Below, piece by piece: positions 13,034 to 24,927 of a DNA stretch of 64,000 nt. Each line of letters opens with the position of its first letter. Within the stretch, counting starts at the first letter, position 1. The position numbers and the translations under genes are program-made. The notes beneath the pieces are model-generated. The model did no database searches. It saw nothing but the letters and a program-made list of their open reading frames with translations, and was not told where the DNA came from. Origin of the DNA: Ichthyophthirius multifiliis (lineage: Eukaryota > Ciliophora > Oligohymenophorea > Hymenostomatida); NCBI RefSeq assembly GCF_000220395.1, contig NW_004087493.1, forward strand, positions 1 through 64,000, read 5' to 3'.

Positions 13034-14563
13034 TCATAAATTATCTAAACCCTATTTTAGCAAAATATTTAACATCAGAATCTTAATCATCATACAAATT
13101 ATTTAATATTTTTTTTATTTATTCCTTTTTTAAAATTATATTTTAATATTAATAATTTACTATATACTTTCTCCTTTATATAAGGAATAATTTATTTTAT
13201 AGCTTTTCCAACATTTATTCTTATATTAGGTACTTAATCTTTACTTAATTAAATAATTATAGGTATGATTTATTTCTAAACATATTCTTAATTAATATTT
13301 TTAGAAATATTCTAATAATAATATAATCAAAATATAAATCTATTAATTTATATATATATTAATTTACTATAATAATAAATAAAATAGTTTCTCTATGTTA
13401 CAAAATATTTTATTAATAAAAATTAAACACTTTTTAAATTAAATTTTTATCAGTCCATGCAAGTCCAAGATTTTATGTAAAAAATTTTATAGATTAAACA
13501 GCTTAATCCCTAATATATATAAGTTTTATAATTTTTTATTATTTAAAGGAATACAAAATTTACCTTACAACAAAAACTTTATCTTATAATAAATCTAATA
13601 TTAATTTTAGTATTTTTTCATTTAAAAATTCTTATCCCTATTAAATATTTATAAAATTAAAAGTAATGTATATTTTTTTAATATTTATTTATAAAAAATT
13701 ATTTATACTATTTCTTTTGCTAAAAATTAAATAATTTCAATTGATTAATTTCTTATTCTCCAATTTTTATCTTAAGCAAGTTAATTTAGAGCTGGCAAAA
13801 TTGATTAAGATAAATTTTCTATTCCCAAAAAATTACTAATTAAATGCAATTATTTAAATAAAGTAACACGTATTTCACTATCTTCATCTTTTAATAATTA
13901 TAAAAAAATAGGCAATAAATATTCATTTATATTATTTTTTCCTATGTATTAACCTAATCCTAAAAAGCTTGCACAAATAGCATCTTTAAATATAAAAAAT
14001 AATATATATATATATATATATAAATAAATATATATTTTTATTTATATTTATAATATTTTAAATTATATACTTCTTATATAATTTTAATTATCTATTGCTA
14101 ATTTTTTTACTATTGGTATCAATTTGTTTATAATTTCATCATTATCTAAACAACTTCCTACAATATCAATTTTTTAAGCTGCAATTTATTTTAACTTAAT
14201 TTGCAAAATAAAACATATTTTATAATAAAAAAAAACTAAAAAATACTTCAGACTCAGAATCTTCCAAATATCCAATATAAATAGGTAAAAAATATTTTTT
14301 AAAATCTTATTTTTAAATAACTTAACATATCTTTCATTAAAAAAAATATATAAATAATTATTAATAATATTATATATATAAATATATTTATAATTATATA
14401 TATATTAAATAAACATTTTAATTTAATTAATTATTATATTTATATACTTTAATATTATGTAATTACTTCATTTAATTTTTCATTAAAATAATATTTTAAT
14501 CTCCATGATTTATCTTCGGCTAATTATCTCATAAAGAATATAATTTAATTATTATTTTTCTTT

Positions 14564-14604
<41 letters not shown>

Positions 14605-15554
14605 TAAAAAAAATATATATAAAATACTAATATTATATTCTATTAAAACTTCAAAAAACATATACATGCATCAATTAAATAAATTCTTACAAAATCTTAC
14701 TCATCGTTAATTAAATTATTAATAATTTAAACTAATAAATCTTCATTTTTAGGTAATAATATTTTAGAAAAATCCTTAAAATAAAATTAAATAAATAAAA
14801 AATATATAATAATACCTTAATATATAATGATGCACTTTTTCTTATTTAAGATATTTAATTTTATGAAAAATTCAAATAATATCTAATATAATAATTATAA
14901 AATATATATATATATATATATATATTATTTTATATATTTATTAAATATATAAATATTAACAAAAATACGTATTTAATTCTTATTAATTTTATAAAGAAAT
15001 CAATGGGTAAATAAATATTATTAGAACAGGACAACATTCTATAGAAAAATAATTTTCACATTCACACATTTATTTTATAAATTTAACTATTATTTCTTCA
15101 TATTTTTTTATATCCATTTAATTAATTATATTTTTTATTGAGTTAATTGCCTTTTTTTTTAACAAATAATAAACATTAATAAAATACTTTATCTCTAACA
15201 AATAATTCGTCAGATTTACATAAATTTTATAAAATTTTAAATAATAATTCAGTATGCTAAGAACCGCCTATTTAATCAAATAAATTTCCTATATTTTCCG
15301 CTAAATTTAACAATATTTCATCATCATCATCTTCTAGAGCTTTTTTTTTAATATATAAATAAATATATATATTAATTTTTTTTTACTATTTAAAAATGGG
15401 ATAAGTTCTATACGAGTTCTTTCAGGACCTAAACCATTCGAAATAAATTAAAGATTTTAAATTGAATTAATTTTTTCTTTTAATCTTCACTTTTAAGTTC
15501 TTCAATTAATTAATTTATTTATTAAGCTGTTTTTTAATCTATAGTTTTTTTCAT
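13034..15554 (-). CDS. PPP2R1: PP2A scaffold (65 kDa regulatory A) subunit
   Basis: HEAT-repeat scaffold that binds the catalytic C and regulatory B subunits of protein phosphatase 2A. The N-terminus has GLGPERTRIELIPFLN followed by LEDDDDEILLNLAENIG and an IGG box, matching the first HEAT repeats of PR65. The C-terminus has DQVPNIRINVGKAIKQIIP and DSDVKYFAKIG, matching the last repeats. The gene is split by many short AT-only introns, for example one right after IPFLN and one after YIKEK. Two one-base shifts occur at homopolymers: near 15482, where one more T on the coding strand restores the family frame (SED then LKEKINSIQNL), and near 13050-13052, where one fewer G gives a proper short C-terminus ending at TGA 13034-13036. 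Start ATG at 15552-15554. Assignment is firm; the shifts are probably sequence errors. Confidence 0.9.
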
Positions 15555-15586
15555 TCTAATTTTTTTTTTTTTTTTTTTAATATTTT

Positions 15587-16306
15587 TCAATATATTTTTT
15601 AAATCTTTTTTTTTAAAAAAATACATATTTAATGAAACAAAAAAAATATAAATACATTTTATTTAATAAAAATCATCTTTTTTTAATTTTTTATATTCAT
15701 CTTTTTATTGAAAAAATAAAACGTATATACATTCTCTTTCTTTATTTAAAATTACTTTCTTTAAAATAAAAACCCAAAATATATATATTCATATAGTATT
15801 AAGTTCCCCAAATTATCTTGTTAATTCGATTTCAGCTTAATGTATAGTTTATTACATAATAAAGACATATTCTCTTCTTAAAATAATTAAAAAAATTAAA
15901 ACAATAATAACCAAAGGTAACCAAAAAAAATTAAAAAATACGAAACAATTTTTGAAAATTCCCCGCATTTTTATTGATATCCTAAAAGCATTCCGAAAGA
16001 AAAAACAACAACGACAATAGAAAAAGAAAAATCCGTATAATTTAAAATTTTGTATTCCCTTTAAAATAGTATTCTACGCCTAATTTATAATTAAATTATA
16101 TAAATTATTATTATTAAATAAATTAATGATCCAATAATCATTATAAACCCTAATCCTAAAATTCAATTTACTAATATAGAGCATTTAGGGTCTAAAAAGA
16201 ATAATAAATAAATATTTTTTTAACATAACTATATCAAATTATAAGCTAAGCTTAAATATATGATTATTCTTATGAAATTTAATGATATTATTAAATAATA
16301 TGACAT
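15587..16306 (-). CDS. Candidate polytopic membrane protein with an in-frame TGA
   Basis: One frame from ATG 16306 to TGA 15587-15589 with four hydrophobic blocks, including ILGLGFMIIGSLIYLIIII, FSIVVVVFSFGMLLGY and VSYFLIFFGYLWLLLF, plus a basic loop (QLQIRRRILFQREYK). Codon 48 is TGA (16163-16165), in the middle of apparently continuous hydrophobic sequence (ILVN before, ILGLGF after). No intron with GT..AG that restores the frame spans it. Either the real start is the Met at 16141, just downstream, or the base is an error, or TGA is read through. The last 50 residues are Lys/Phe low complexity, and the ORF stops only 33 bases before the PP2A gene starts, which is tight. T-rich strands encode hydrophobic residues by chance, so confidence is modest. 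Confidence 0.4.
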
Positions 16307-17818
16307 ATATCCTTTTTTATATATTTAAAAATAAAATAATTATATTAATTAAATTAATATATTTTTTTTATATATATTTATTAAAAAATAATAAATTAAT
16401 TTAAATATTTTAAAGAAATTATTTTTTCGAAAACAAAAAAACATATAAAGTAAAAAATAAAAAATAAGAATATAATAAAGCATTTGATAATTATAGAAAA
16501 GAAAAAAAAATAGACATCCCATCCTTTTTTATTTTTTTGAGTAATTGACATAAAATTACTTTACATAATAAGAAATAAAATTCCAGTTAAAATATATAAA
16601 ATTTAATACTATTAAATTAGTATTAATTTTGTAAAATAGTATATATATAATAATAAAAAAAATTAAAGAAGTATTTTTAAATAAAATAAAGATATTTATA
16701 TACTAGAATTAATTTATTTTTCATTATAAATATTTGTATTTTAAATAATATTATGTTTAATGATAAATTATTGTATATTAATTTTATTATATTTTTATAA
16801 AAAAATTAAAAAAAAAAAGTTTATATAGCTTAATTTACATAAATTATTAAATAATAAGTTTATATTATATTCAAATAAATAACTAACAAATAATAGTATA
16901 AATAAAAATGTATCTATGTATATTTAATTGAAATATAAATGAAAAAAGTCATAATAAATATAAATAAATAATAATATAGATTCTTTAAAAGTTAATATAA
17001 AAATATTAATATAATTAACTAATATATATCATTTATAAATATTTTTGTAAAAATATATATTTAAAAGAAAATTAATTAATTGTTGATATTAAAAAAATAT
17101 ATTTTATAAAAAATATATAAAGAATATAATTAATAATAATCACTTATTAAAAAATAAGAATAAAATAATAATATATAAGTATTATTAAGTATATTATATA
17201 AAGATTATATTAATATTAATTTATTTACATGCTTTAAAAAATATAATAATTATATTATATTTAAAATAAAAAATTTGATTGTTAAATATTCATAATTTAA
17301 ATTTAAAAGTTTATTTTTCAAAATAAAAAGATTAAAAAATGAATTAATAATATATTATCAATATATATAGATTATAATAATTTGTATTTAAAAAAAAAAC
17401 TAATTTAAGATAATTAAAAATAAATAAGATATTTAGTGTATTAAATAAATTATAATTAGTTTATTTAAAATTATATATATTAACGTAATATAATATTAAA
17501 TTATATTATTATTATTAAAATAGAAATTTAATTATAATAAAATATCAAATTTAAGTAAACTTTATTATAATTTTTGAAGATTCTAATTAAAAGCTAAATA
17601 TATCATTATAAAATTTTTTTTTAAGAATAAATAGTGTAAGATTAAAAATTAAATAAAATGAAAAAAAAATATTAATATTTAATTTAAATAAAAAAAAATA
17701 TAAAATATTTATAAATATAATTAAAATATATTTTATATAATTAAATATATATAAATATAAATATAAAATATAAATATATTATATTATTATTATAATTACA
17801 TTATAATTTAATAATATT
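16307..17818. other. AT-rich intergenic spacer
   Basis: About 1.5 kb of A/T low complexity with scattered (TA)n. No coding-like frame, RNA gene or regulatory motif was recognised. Confidence 0.6.
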
Positions 17819-18221
17819 TCATAAATTAAACATTTAATTAGCTATAGTTTCAATATTTGTTTTCATATTTTAATTCATGTTTTCTTTGTACAAATATTTT
17901 TTTAATAATAAATTATTTTAATAAAATATGTAAATTACCAGCTTCTTTTTTTGCTTCTATAAATTATTTTAAAGATTTTTTTCTTTCATTATATGCTTAT
18001 TATATTTGTTAATCCATTGTTTCTTAATTAATTTAATCTAAATTTTCTGCCTATTCAATCTCTTAATGTATTTATTTTTAAATATTTGCTAAATTTTATG
18101 CTTATTATTCTAAAAAAATTTTCATATTTTACAAATATTCTTATTCACTTTACGTTGGATGTGGCTAATATAAAGAAGCTTCTTAAAAAACATAACTAAA
18201 CTAATCTAAAAATTAATTCAT
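17819..18221 (-). CDS. Small coiled-coil protein, unassigned
   Basis: Two exons (17939-18221 and 17819-17883) and a 55-nt intron; 115 residues from ATG 18221 to TGA 17819-17821, in phase across the junction. The N-terminus NQFLDQFSYVFQEASLYQPHP is non-repetitive. The rest is a Gln/Glu-rich amphipathic helix with segments such as LEQQAQNLANIQKQIHQEIE and NERKKSLKQFIEAKKEAENM. Many Gln are TAA/TAG. Length and shape resemble small coiled-coil complex subunits such as Mediator or BLOC-type proteins, but no diagnostic motif was seen and no assignment is made. Confidence 0.75.
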
Positions 18222-19976
18222 TTAATTTCAACATTAATAATATGATTCATTAAAAAAAAATATATATTAATAAAATAAATATAAAATTAAAAAATATTTT
18301 ATTATATAAAATATTTATACAATGTATATTAAAATAATATAAAGAATAATAAATATATAAAAATTATGTAATAAAAAATAAAAAAATAATATATATATTT
18401 TATTTTGAAATAAATATATATTTAAATATTTTTTATTTAAAAAATAATAAATATAAATTTAGCTAATAATAAAATATATAAATACAAGACAAATGTTTAT
18501 AATAATTTTAAAAAATATTTTTTAAAATAAATATTATATATTTAAAATATAATTATAAAATAATATCTTAAATATTATATCTAATGTAAAATATAAAAAA
18601 AATAAAAATAAAAATAACATAATTATGTATATTTTAATTTATTATGCCGTATATTTTTTTCAATTATTTTGTAAATAAAAAAATGTTTTTAATAAAAATA
18701 TAGAGTTTCGAAATATTATTTTATTGTTTTATTGAAAACTTTGAATAAGTATAAAACTAAATATAATTTAGAAGGATACAATAATAATTTTTAATTATAT
18801 AAAAATATTAAAAAATAATTTATATAAATATTATATATATATATATTTTTTCACATTTATATATATTTATATTATTTAAATTAATTTATAACTCATTTGT
18901 ATTATAGATAGAAATAATTATTTTTAGATATTATTTTTTATTATATGACAAATAAATAAAAAAAGAATATTTTTTAATATTATTAATTTAATTGATATTT
19001 AAATAATTAATATTATTAATGGATATACCTTTTAATATATAAGTTTAAGATACTAATTTTTTATTATTTTTTTTAATTTCTATATTTTCATCTTATATTT
19101 TTAATTTTTAGTATAAAAATTTAATTATTTTCTTATTATTTAAATTATTTTTTATTTTAGAAACTTAGATTTTGTTAATTCTTTTCTTTATTCTTTATTT
19201 TATATAAACTAAGTATATTAATCATTATGTATTTTTATATTTTTTTTTAGTATTTATATATATATTAATATAACTATATATATTAACTTCATAATACACA
19301 TATATAAAGAATTAAATATTGAAAAAAACAGGAATATAATTATATAAAAAAATATTTTATATAAATCTTTCAAAAAATTATTAATTTTTATTTAGAAAGT
19401 ATAAATAATATTAAAAAATTTTAAAATATAGAAAATTTATTTAATGAAATCATATATTCGAAATTTATTTATTATTTAATACAAATTAAATGAAGATGTA
19501 GTTTTTGTGACTTCTTATATATTTCATGTGAAATCAAATATATTATTGATATATATTCTTATTTTATATAATATATTTATTTGAAAATTTGATTAAAATT
19601 TGATTTAATTTTCTTTAAATAACAATCTTAAATAGTTTAAATAATTATTAATCTTAGTTAATGAAAATTAAATCGATAATAATACAAAAAAATAAAATAT
19701 TTTTTTTTTTGAATAAGTTATTTCAACATCTTAAAAAAACTTATATGAAATTATTTATAATTAAATAAATAATAATTTTACTTTTTATAATTTATATCCT
19801 TTTTTTTTAAAAAAAAAAAAAATTAAAAATTATTACATATAAATAATAATAATAATAATTTTAATTTTAATTTTTTTTTTTTTTTTTCCTTATTTCAAAT
19901 TTTTGTATTGAAAAAATAACATAATACTAAATAAAAAAAAAGTTCCTTTTAAATAGATAGAAATATTTTATATATT

Positions 19977-20017
<41 letters not shown>

Positions 20018-20116
20018 TATAAATATATTATATTATATATTATATATTATATAATATTTTGATTAAAAAAAAAAAATCGATTTTTTTATTCTTTTTAATA
20101 TAAATAATATTTCTTT
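18222..20116. other. AT-rich spacer with a possible gene fragment
   Basis: Mostly low complexity. On the minus strand between about 18850 and 19225 two overlapping frames look coding-like. The first starts at ATG 19225 and runs into a segment containing KKQFKQQENNQIFILKIK; the next continues one base out of phase with IQDENIEIKKNNKKLVSQ. One fewer A in a run near 19090 would join them. This may be a small or decaying gene, but no family is recognisable and the 3' end is lost in low complexity. A (TA)n tract lies at about 19984-20015. Confidence 0.4.
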
Positions 20117-20905
20117 TCAAAACGGGCTTTTTCCTAATTACTATTACTATTACATGCCTAAATAATACTAATGATTAAAAGCTTGATTAAATTATTAATT
20201 TAAACCTTAATTAAAAGGAGTTCCACTATATTATTAACTCATAATTTATTATTAATTATACATATTTTAGTAATAAATCTAAGCATTCGAACAAATAGTT
20301 TAATATTATTATTTTTCCGAATCACTTCTACTTGGGTCTTTCATAATTTCATTAATAATTTACCAAGCATTTTATTATTCGCTCTATCTAGCATATCCTT
20401 GGGCTATCTATAATTTTTTCAATACACCTTGGTCATTCTAAAAAACTTATTCCAAATTTGAAATAATAGAAACCAATAATATAGAGTCTTAAGCACTCAA
20501 AAATGGATTTTGTCCCGCCGCTGCCATATTCCCTGGTAACTCGTTATCACCATGAGCAAAAGAACATGCATTCTAATTTTTGCAATATCCTTTCTAAAAG
20601 TATTAACATTTTACTGTCTTAAAGTTATTACATAATACCTTAGGTTAAGAAATCGGAGTATTCATAGGAGCTGGATCGTTTGCACCCCTTAATTCGTTTG
20701 CGCCATGTGCAAAATGACATGCATTTCCTAATTAACAATTACCATTCGAAAAGTGACGACATAAGCTTGTCTTGTATTTGTTTGTGGATGTCACTGGAGT
20801 TTGGATTACTTAGAATCTTTAATTGTTTAAAGACGTAGATTAATATGCCTGTTAGTAATAAGTATTTTGGGGATAATAATTGTTATAAATAGGTTGTTAT
20901 GCCAT
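20117..20905 (-). CDS. Tandem CCCH zinc-finger protein
   Basis: Intronless, 262 residues from ATG 20905 to TGA 20117-20119. Two CCCH fingers lie at about residues 51-70 and 100-120, both with C-x7-C-x5-C-x3-H spacing: CRHFSNGNC..CHFAHG and CQYFQKGYC..CSFAHG. Each ends in the shared FAHG then an acidic/Asn-Glu-Leu motif. The N-terminus is Gln/Tyr-rich and the C-terminus is strongly Gln-rich (YNQQQIMSQQ), typical of RNA-binding proteins with disordered flanks. CCCH pairs of this kind usually bind AU-rich single-stranded RNA and control mRNA decay or translation; that role is inferred from the fold. The spacing is one residue shorter than the tristetraprolin C-x8-C. Local GC is higher than in the flanks, consistent with a genuine coding region. 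Confidence 0.92.
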
Positions 20906-21327
20906 CTTTGAGTTCTTTTTTTATATATATATATATATATATTTTTTTTTTTATGTATATATTTTATTTATATTTTTTTTTTTTATATATATATATATAT
21001 ATAAATCAATATTTTTTCTTTTTTTTTTTTTTTAAAAAAAAAAAAATTGAGCATTTTATGTGTTTATTTATAAATCTTTNNNNNNNNNNNNNNNNNNNNN
21101 NNNNNNNNNNNNNNNNNNNNNNNNNNNNNNNNNNNNNNNNTTATTTTTTTAAATAAAAAAAAAGTGGGGGAATGAGCTTAAATTATATTTATAATAATAT
21201 AAAAAAATTAAAATAAAAAGAAAAAAGAAAATAAAAATATTTATGTAAGAAAATAATCTGAAAAATATATAATTTTTATTACACACTCGAAAACGAAAAA
21301 ATATAAAAATAAAATAAAATAAGTATA
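20906..21327. other. Spacer containing an assembly gap
   Basis: Separates two minus-strand genes, so the right part is the 3' flank of the AAA gene and the left part holds the CCCH gene promoter. It consists of poly-T/(TA)n sequence, then 61 Ns at 21080-21140, then A/T-rich sequence. Low-complexity tracts on both sides suggest why the assembly broke here. Confidence 0.8.
21080..21140. other. Run of 61 N (unresolved bases)
   Basis: Explicit Ns; the true length of the missing sequence is unknown. It falls in a spacer, so no recognised gene is interrupted. Confidence 0.99.
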
Positions 21328-22757
21328 TCATTAATTTATAAATAAATCATTTTCTTTAGTAAAACTTTCGAAAGCATCTACAAAGTCCTAATCAGTAATA
21401 TATTCTTGATCTTATTTAGCGCTATAAATAGCAGCCAAGTTTACAATAGACTACAAATCATAACCAGAATATCCTTCGCATAAATTAGATATATAATGAA
21501 TTATTTCTTTAGAAATATTTTAATTTAACTATAAAAAAAATATAAAAAATAAATTACAAATATATAAATAAAATATATTTAATATTATATATTTATATTT
21601 ATATTTATATATATATATATATTTAAATACATTATTTAAATGATAATTTATTATTTCTTTTCTCGAATTAGAATCTGGTAATTTTACATTTATACAAAAA
21701 TCAAATTATTTAAAAATAATACTATCTAAAAGTTAATTACTTTCGACAATTACAAAAACATTATTATTTTAGAATACATCTTTTTAAAATAGAATATTTA
21801 TAAATTCTACTTTGTTTTTTTCATAAATTATATAAATGATATCTTCCTGTAAATTTTTGATTTCTTTTAAATAATTTTTAAAATCAATAATTTAACATTT
21901 AAACTTTTTAAAAATTTCTTTTAACAATGTTGTTTTTCCACTTCCTTTTTTAAAATTAAATAAATAAATTTTATTTAATTTTAATAAAAAACATACCTTC
22001 ATCTCCATATAATAATATTTTATTTTTATATTTAACTTTAAATTTTTTAAAACTATTTTTAAATTTTATTTAATAAAAATAATAACACCAACAAAAAATA
22101 CTCTTAACTTCCTGCCTTTTATAATATGTTCTCCAGTTTAATTCTAGCTTCTTCTTATCCAAAAAAATTACATTCCATATTTAATTATTCGATAGTTTTT
22201 TCTTATTAAAATACTCTATAAAAAATATAAAAAAATATTAGAAATTTCTAAATACTTTTGATAAATTTTATAAACTAAAAAAGCACCAGTTAACAACATA
22301 ACAGTCTTTAATTCTTTATAACTTTCAATTTGATTTGCATGAATATATTAGATTTGTGGATTTTCTCTAAATATTATTAAAAATAAAATAAAATTATTAA
22401 TGTTGTTTTAATTACTATAAAATTTAAATTAAAACATTATTAGAGAGTAATGAAGCATTAGCTTTATAATATTAATCACCAGAAATAAATTTAAATAATA
22501 TATCTTTGCCATTAATAACTATCTTTTAAATATATAAATAACAAAAACATATTTATTATTCAAATATATAACAAAAATACTTCAGAAATAACATTATATT
22601 TAATAGCTTTTAAAAAATTGCTTAATTTTAAAGAATCTACTTTCCCTGGTTTAGCAGCTTTTCCGAAATAATAAATTGATATTATTAATGCAGTAGAGGA
22701 TGCAAATATTGATTTTATAGATTTTATTTATTTGTAAATTTATTTAAGATATTTCAT
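21328..22757 (-). CDS. FtsH-like AAA protein lacking the peptidase domain
   Basis: Multi-exon gene from ATG 22757 to TGA 21328-21330. The N-terminus has one TM segment (about residues 17-31, SSTALIISIYYFGK) and an FtsH-type region (LSNFLKAIKYNVISE, then VINGKDILFKF). An FGQEEARIKLENIL block precedes the ATPase, as in FtsH. Walker A is intact: LLYGDEGSGKTTLLK, with an intron inside it. Where FtsH has hhhhDEID the sequence reads DIIYIIYEKNK, so the Walker B Asp is absent. The second region of homology reads LLDSIIFKQFDFCINVKLPD, without the Arg-finger residues of LLRPGRFDR. The C-terminal AAA helix (EGYSGYDLQSIVNLAAIYSA) is followed almost at once by the stop, so no HEXXH protease domain exists. 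It is probably a membrane pseudo-ATPase or adaptor in an organelle; the compartment is not shown. Confidence 0.8.
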
Positions 22758-23422
22758 TTGTATTATTAACTAATTTTAAATATTAAATTTTTTTAATGAA
22801 ATTATATTGATATATATAATATATATTATATTTATTTATTTAAAAAAAAAATTATGCAAATTAAACTTATTAAATAAAAAAGTAAATATTATATAATTTA
22901 GAAAATAAAAATTTAAAAAAATTATTAAAAGGTTTAGTGGACATAATTTTTATTTTATATAAATATATTTAAAAATATATTAATATATTAATATATTAAT
23001 AAATATAAATTATATTAATTCATATATATTTATATATATAGTTATAAATTATAATAAAAAAAAATTTTATAATTAAATTATATTTTATAAACTTTAATTA
23101 TAATTTATTTTATAAATTATATTAATAATATAATATAAATTTAATAAATATAATATTCCTTATTTGTATATTATATTTGTTTAAATCATAATTTATATTT
23201 AAATTTATATATATACTATTTTTAATATAATAATTTCATTTTTAACACTTAATTTTTTTTTTTTTTTTTATTAATTTTCTTTTTATTTATAGAAAAATAA
23301 TATCTAATTTATTAAAATAAATGTATATTAAATATTTTTATGATAATATCTTTTAATTATTATTTTTACTAATTAAAATATAAATATATAAAAAAAAGAT
23401 ATTATTTTTATAACTTAATAAA
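22758..23422. other. AT-rich spacer between divergent genes
   Basis: Promoter region shared by the AAA gene (minus) and COG2 (plus). Low-complexity A/T sequence; no element can be named. Confidence 0.55.
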
Positions 23423-24872
23423 ATGGATATCCTTAAATAAATAGACTAACTTGAGGCTAAATTAAGTATAAAATAATACCAAGACAGCGAAGTAGATCTA
23501 AAATAAATAGACGATAAAAATTTTAGCGTATCTTAATTTATTCGTTCAAATTTTTTACCAAATCCACTTGATGTTTTATAATAATTAGATATAAATAAGA
23601 TGAATAAATGTATTTCTCATATATATGATTTATAAAAGGAGACTTGTGAATAAATAGCTATTTCAGTGGACTTAAATATAGATAAATATGTAAAAATAAG
23701 TACTAAATTTGATGATATGAAGGATTATTTTAGGAAAACAGATAATATATATAATAATATAGCGGAAGATATTTAGAAAAGTTAGTTAAATTGTAATAGG
23801 AAAATTGAAAAAATATAGGAGGTTTTGTAAAATTATTAGTTTGTTTGTTAATAGGAAAAATAGTTTTTTTAAATGAAAAAATTTGTAGAATTTCTTATAG
23901 GTTTGAAAAAATTAGTTCCAGATATTTCGTAAAAAAATTATTTCTAATTACTTCTATTTTGTAAAAATGTACATTCTTGTAAAAATCAACTTAAAACGAA
24001 AATAGAAGCAAATCTATAAACAAGAGAAATAGCTCATAAATATAAACTATAGCAATAAATAAATGAAATACAACATAATATAGCCAATATTGTTGATCAA
24101 AAATTAAGAAAAAAACTGCTTTTACCAAATAAAAGGCATTAATGCGTACTTTTAAATTGCTTTTTAATTTTAGATATGAAAGATATGGCAGAAAAAATAA
24201 TAAATGATGTGGTTGTGAAACCTTATTTCGAAAAAGTTTTTTAAAAAATCATTGATATCAAAAAAAATTATATATCAGCAACTAAATAAGAATATTTAGA
24301 AAAAAATATGAATTCATAATTTAATCCATTTTATATACTAGATAATTCAATTTAAGAATTTATAAAATAAAATTATATTTAGTATATTTCTTTAACTGAT
24401 TTTAAGGAAGGATAAGTATAAATATATTTATATATTTATATATTTTTATATTTATATATTTATATATTTATATATTTATATATTTATATATATATATAAA
24501 TACATGTATTTTTATATATATATATATATTTTAAATAATTAGGATAATAAATATTAGTTATATGGTTATGATTTTATTAAAATAATATGGGATTGCATAT
24601 ATAGTTTTTTAAAAAAAGATGAATTTAATTTTTTATATTCAGTTGGTTAAAGTGATATTTTTTTATAAAACTATAATATGTTTGCGTAATTAATGGATAA
24701 TTTAAAAAAATAATATAATATTACCAATAAATATATATTCATAAATGAAAATAAATATTTAGAAAGATGGAATACTAAAACATATTTTTATATAAAATAA
24801 GCTGAATTAGTAAAGGATTTCGAATAGCAAATAGATAATTTATTATAATTATAATAAATATAAAGATAATAA

Positions 24873-24927
<55 letters not shown>

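Noticed and set aside
15840-15977. Short plus-strand ORF of 45 residues
   Set aside because: Overlaps the hydrophobic minus-strand ORF, has an Asn/Gln/Lys low-complexity core and no supporting motif.
24876-24926. TAA array considered as a non-coding microsatellite inside an intron
   Set aside because: The frame is continuous on both sides and flanking sequence matches COG2, so a coding polyGln tract is the simpler reading.
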